Shown in pieces: positions 5,327 to 6,008 of a DNA stretch of 6,008 bases; position 1 is the first letter of the stretch; every line of letters begins with the position of its first letter. The notes beneath the pieces were generated by a model, which saw only the letters and a program-made list of their open reading frames with translations, was not told where the DNA came from and did not search any database. Both the position numbers and the translations under genes were made by a program. This stretch comes from an uncultured delta proteobacterium. GTDB lineage: Bacteria > Myxococcota_A > Polyangia > Polyangiales > Ga0077539. The stretch is taken from contig CAISKJ010001534.1 of the NCBI GenBank assembly GCA_903885885.1, forward strand, positions 1-6,008. Reading direction: 5' to 3'.

Positions 5327-6008
5327 TGAAGGCCTTCACGTGGCTCAAGAGGGCCTTGATGCGCGGCACCTCGGTGAGCACCGAGGGCACCACGATGCGC
5401 ACGGGGATGTCTCTCCCCACCTGATCGTCGAGCACGGGGACCACCGCGTCGGGGTCGGTGCCCGGGTCGGGCACCATGGCGTCGGGCACGAGCGCGATGC
5501 CGTGCCCCGCCAGCACGCACTGCCGTAAAAAATGAATGTCCGACGCGACGAGCACGGGCTCGACGCGCAGCGTGCCGCCCGACCACAGGGGCCACGCGCG
5601 CGGGTCGCCGTCGGGGCAGTCCCACGCGAAGAGCTCGTGCTTCGCGAGGCACTGGAGCGTCGTCGGGGTGCCGCGGCGCGCGAGGTAGTCGCCGTGCGCG
5701 ATGAGGCGCGCGCGCACCCGCATCACCTCGTGCGAGACCCACGGCCCCGGCGGCGCGCGCGCGCCGAAGTGCGCGGCCACGTCGACGTCGTCGAGGAGGC
5801 CGCCCACCGGGTCGGCGCTCACGCGCGCCTCGATGGAGAGGCGCGGATACGCCTCGCGCATCACGGCGAAGAGCCGCACGAGCAGGTGCGGCGGCAGACC
5901 GACGGGAAACAGCACCCGCAGCGTGCCCGAGGGCTCCCTTCCGATGTCGCGCACCGACGCCACGAGGGCGCTCGCCTCTTGGATCATCTGGCGCCCGCGC
6001 CGCGCGAG
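5313..6008 (-). CDS. LysR-family transcriptional regulator, N-terminal DNA-binding domain beyond window
   Basis: The last 231 residues of a LysR-type regulator; the frame is open through the right edge. The first visible residues, LARRGRQMIQEASALVASV, fit the end of the winged-helix domain and the linker helix (the usual 'L-T-x-x-G-x-x' stretch). The recognition helix itself is missing. Next comes the two-lobed effector-binding domain: GTLRVLFPVGLPPHLLVRLF, the YPRLSIEARVSADPVGGLLDDVDVAAHFG segment (cut by position: roughly 53-81 in the visible part), then DIHFLRQCVLAGHGIALVPDAMV, a very typical LysR closing motif. The organisation resembles CrgA/AaeR-like members. An ATG at 5987 is internal and not the real start. 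The gene converges on the multicopper oxidase with a 3-bp gap; this does not show that it regulates the oxidase, since LysR targets are usually divergent. The effector is unknown. Confidence 0.92.
   Translation of the reverse strand, partial: LARRGRQMIQEASALVASVRDIGREPSGTLRVLFPVGLPPHLLVRLFAVMREAYPRLSIEARVSADPVGGLLDDVDVAAHFGARAPPGPWVSHEVMRVRARLIAHGDYLARRGTPTTLQCLAKHELFAWDCPDGDPRAWPLWSGGTLRVEPVLVASDIHFLRQCVLAGHGIALVPDAMVPDPGTDPDAVVPVLDDQVGRDIPVRIVVPSVLTEVPRIKALLSHVKAFTHQL
5326..5339. repeat. Perfect 14-bp palindrome inside the 3' end of the LysR gene
   Basis: GTGAAGGCCTTCAC is its own reverse complement. It lies within the codons for the last residues of the LysR protein (VKAFT) and directly abuts the right arm of the junction stem-loop. 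It may add to termination of the oxidase transcript by forming a second structure, or it may be chance. A 14-bp perfect palindrome with no spacer would make a poor hairpin, so a protein-binding site or coincidence is more likely. Confidence 0.3.

Noticed and set aside
3458..5329. A stop-free 623-codon frame overlapping the whole multicopper oxidase
   Set aside because: Every copper-ligand motif is in the other frame on both sides of the TAA. This frame is Arg/Ala-rich with no recognisable domain, and it gives no reason to suspect a frameshift.
1..6008. A defence, biosynthetic or mobile system spanning several genes
   Set aside because: The gene orientations alternate, no two adjacent genes share a pathway, and there are no transposase, integrase, phage or CRISPR signals. 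The region looks like ordinary chromosome.

Overview
The window is very GC-rich, with G or C at nearly every third codon position. It holds six protein genes and no RNA gene, mobile element or CRISPR array. The gene content points to a myxobacterium-like (Myxococcota) chromosome, probably an environmental or metagenomic contig: an RCC1-type Cys-paired repeat protein, a multicopper-oxidase lipoprotein with a Cys-rich tail, and a sphingomyelin-synthase-like membrane enzyme. This is inferred from gene content and composition; there is no marker gene to settle it.

Layout, left to right. (1) Positions 1-1189, minus strand: the N-terminal 396 codons of a membrane-anchored RCC1-like repeat protein that runs off the left edge. 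(2) A divergent junction of about 27 bp carrying a perfect inverted repeat that also fits a sigma-54 promoter. (3) 1217-1975, plus: an exported protein of unknown function. (4) 2026-2544, plus: a ChaC-type glutathione gamma-glutamylcyclotransferase. (5) 2552-3232, minus: a six-helix PAP2_C/sphingomyelin-synthase-like enzyme with a complete His-His-Asp triad, converging on ChaC. (6) A 160-bp divergent intergenic region with an interrupted palindrome. (7) 3393-5309, plus: a multicopper oxidase lipoprotein gene interrupted by one in-frame TAA at 4410-4412. (8) 5313-6008, minus: the C-terminal part of a LysR-type regulator, converging on the oxidase and running off the right edge.

The genes do not form an obvious pathway or operon. 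The envelope is the common theme: three or four products are predicted to be exported or membrane-bound. ChaC is cytosolic and LysR is a regulator. Both convergent junctions (ChaC/PAP2_C and oxidase/LysR) are only 3-7 bp wide, and each has an inverted repeat spanning the stop codons that could terminate transcription both ways.

I see no convincing new multi-gene system. The observations most worth following are the single nonsense codon splitting an otherwise intact multicopper oxidase, the bacterial sphingomyelin-synthase-like gene, and the symmetric sigma-54-like element between the first two genes.
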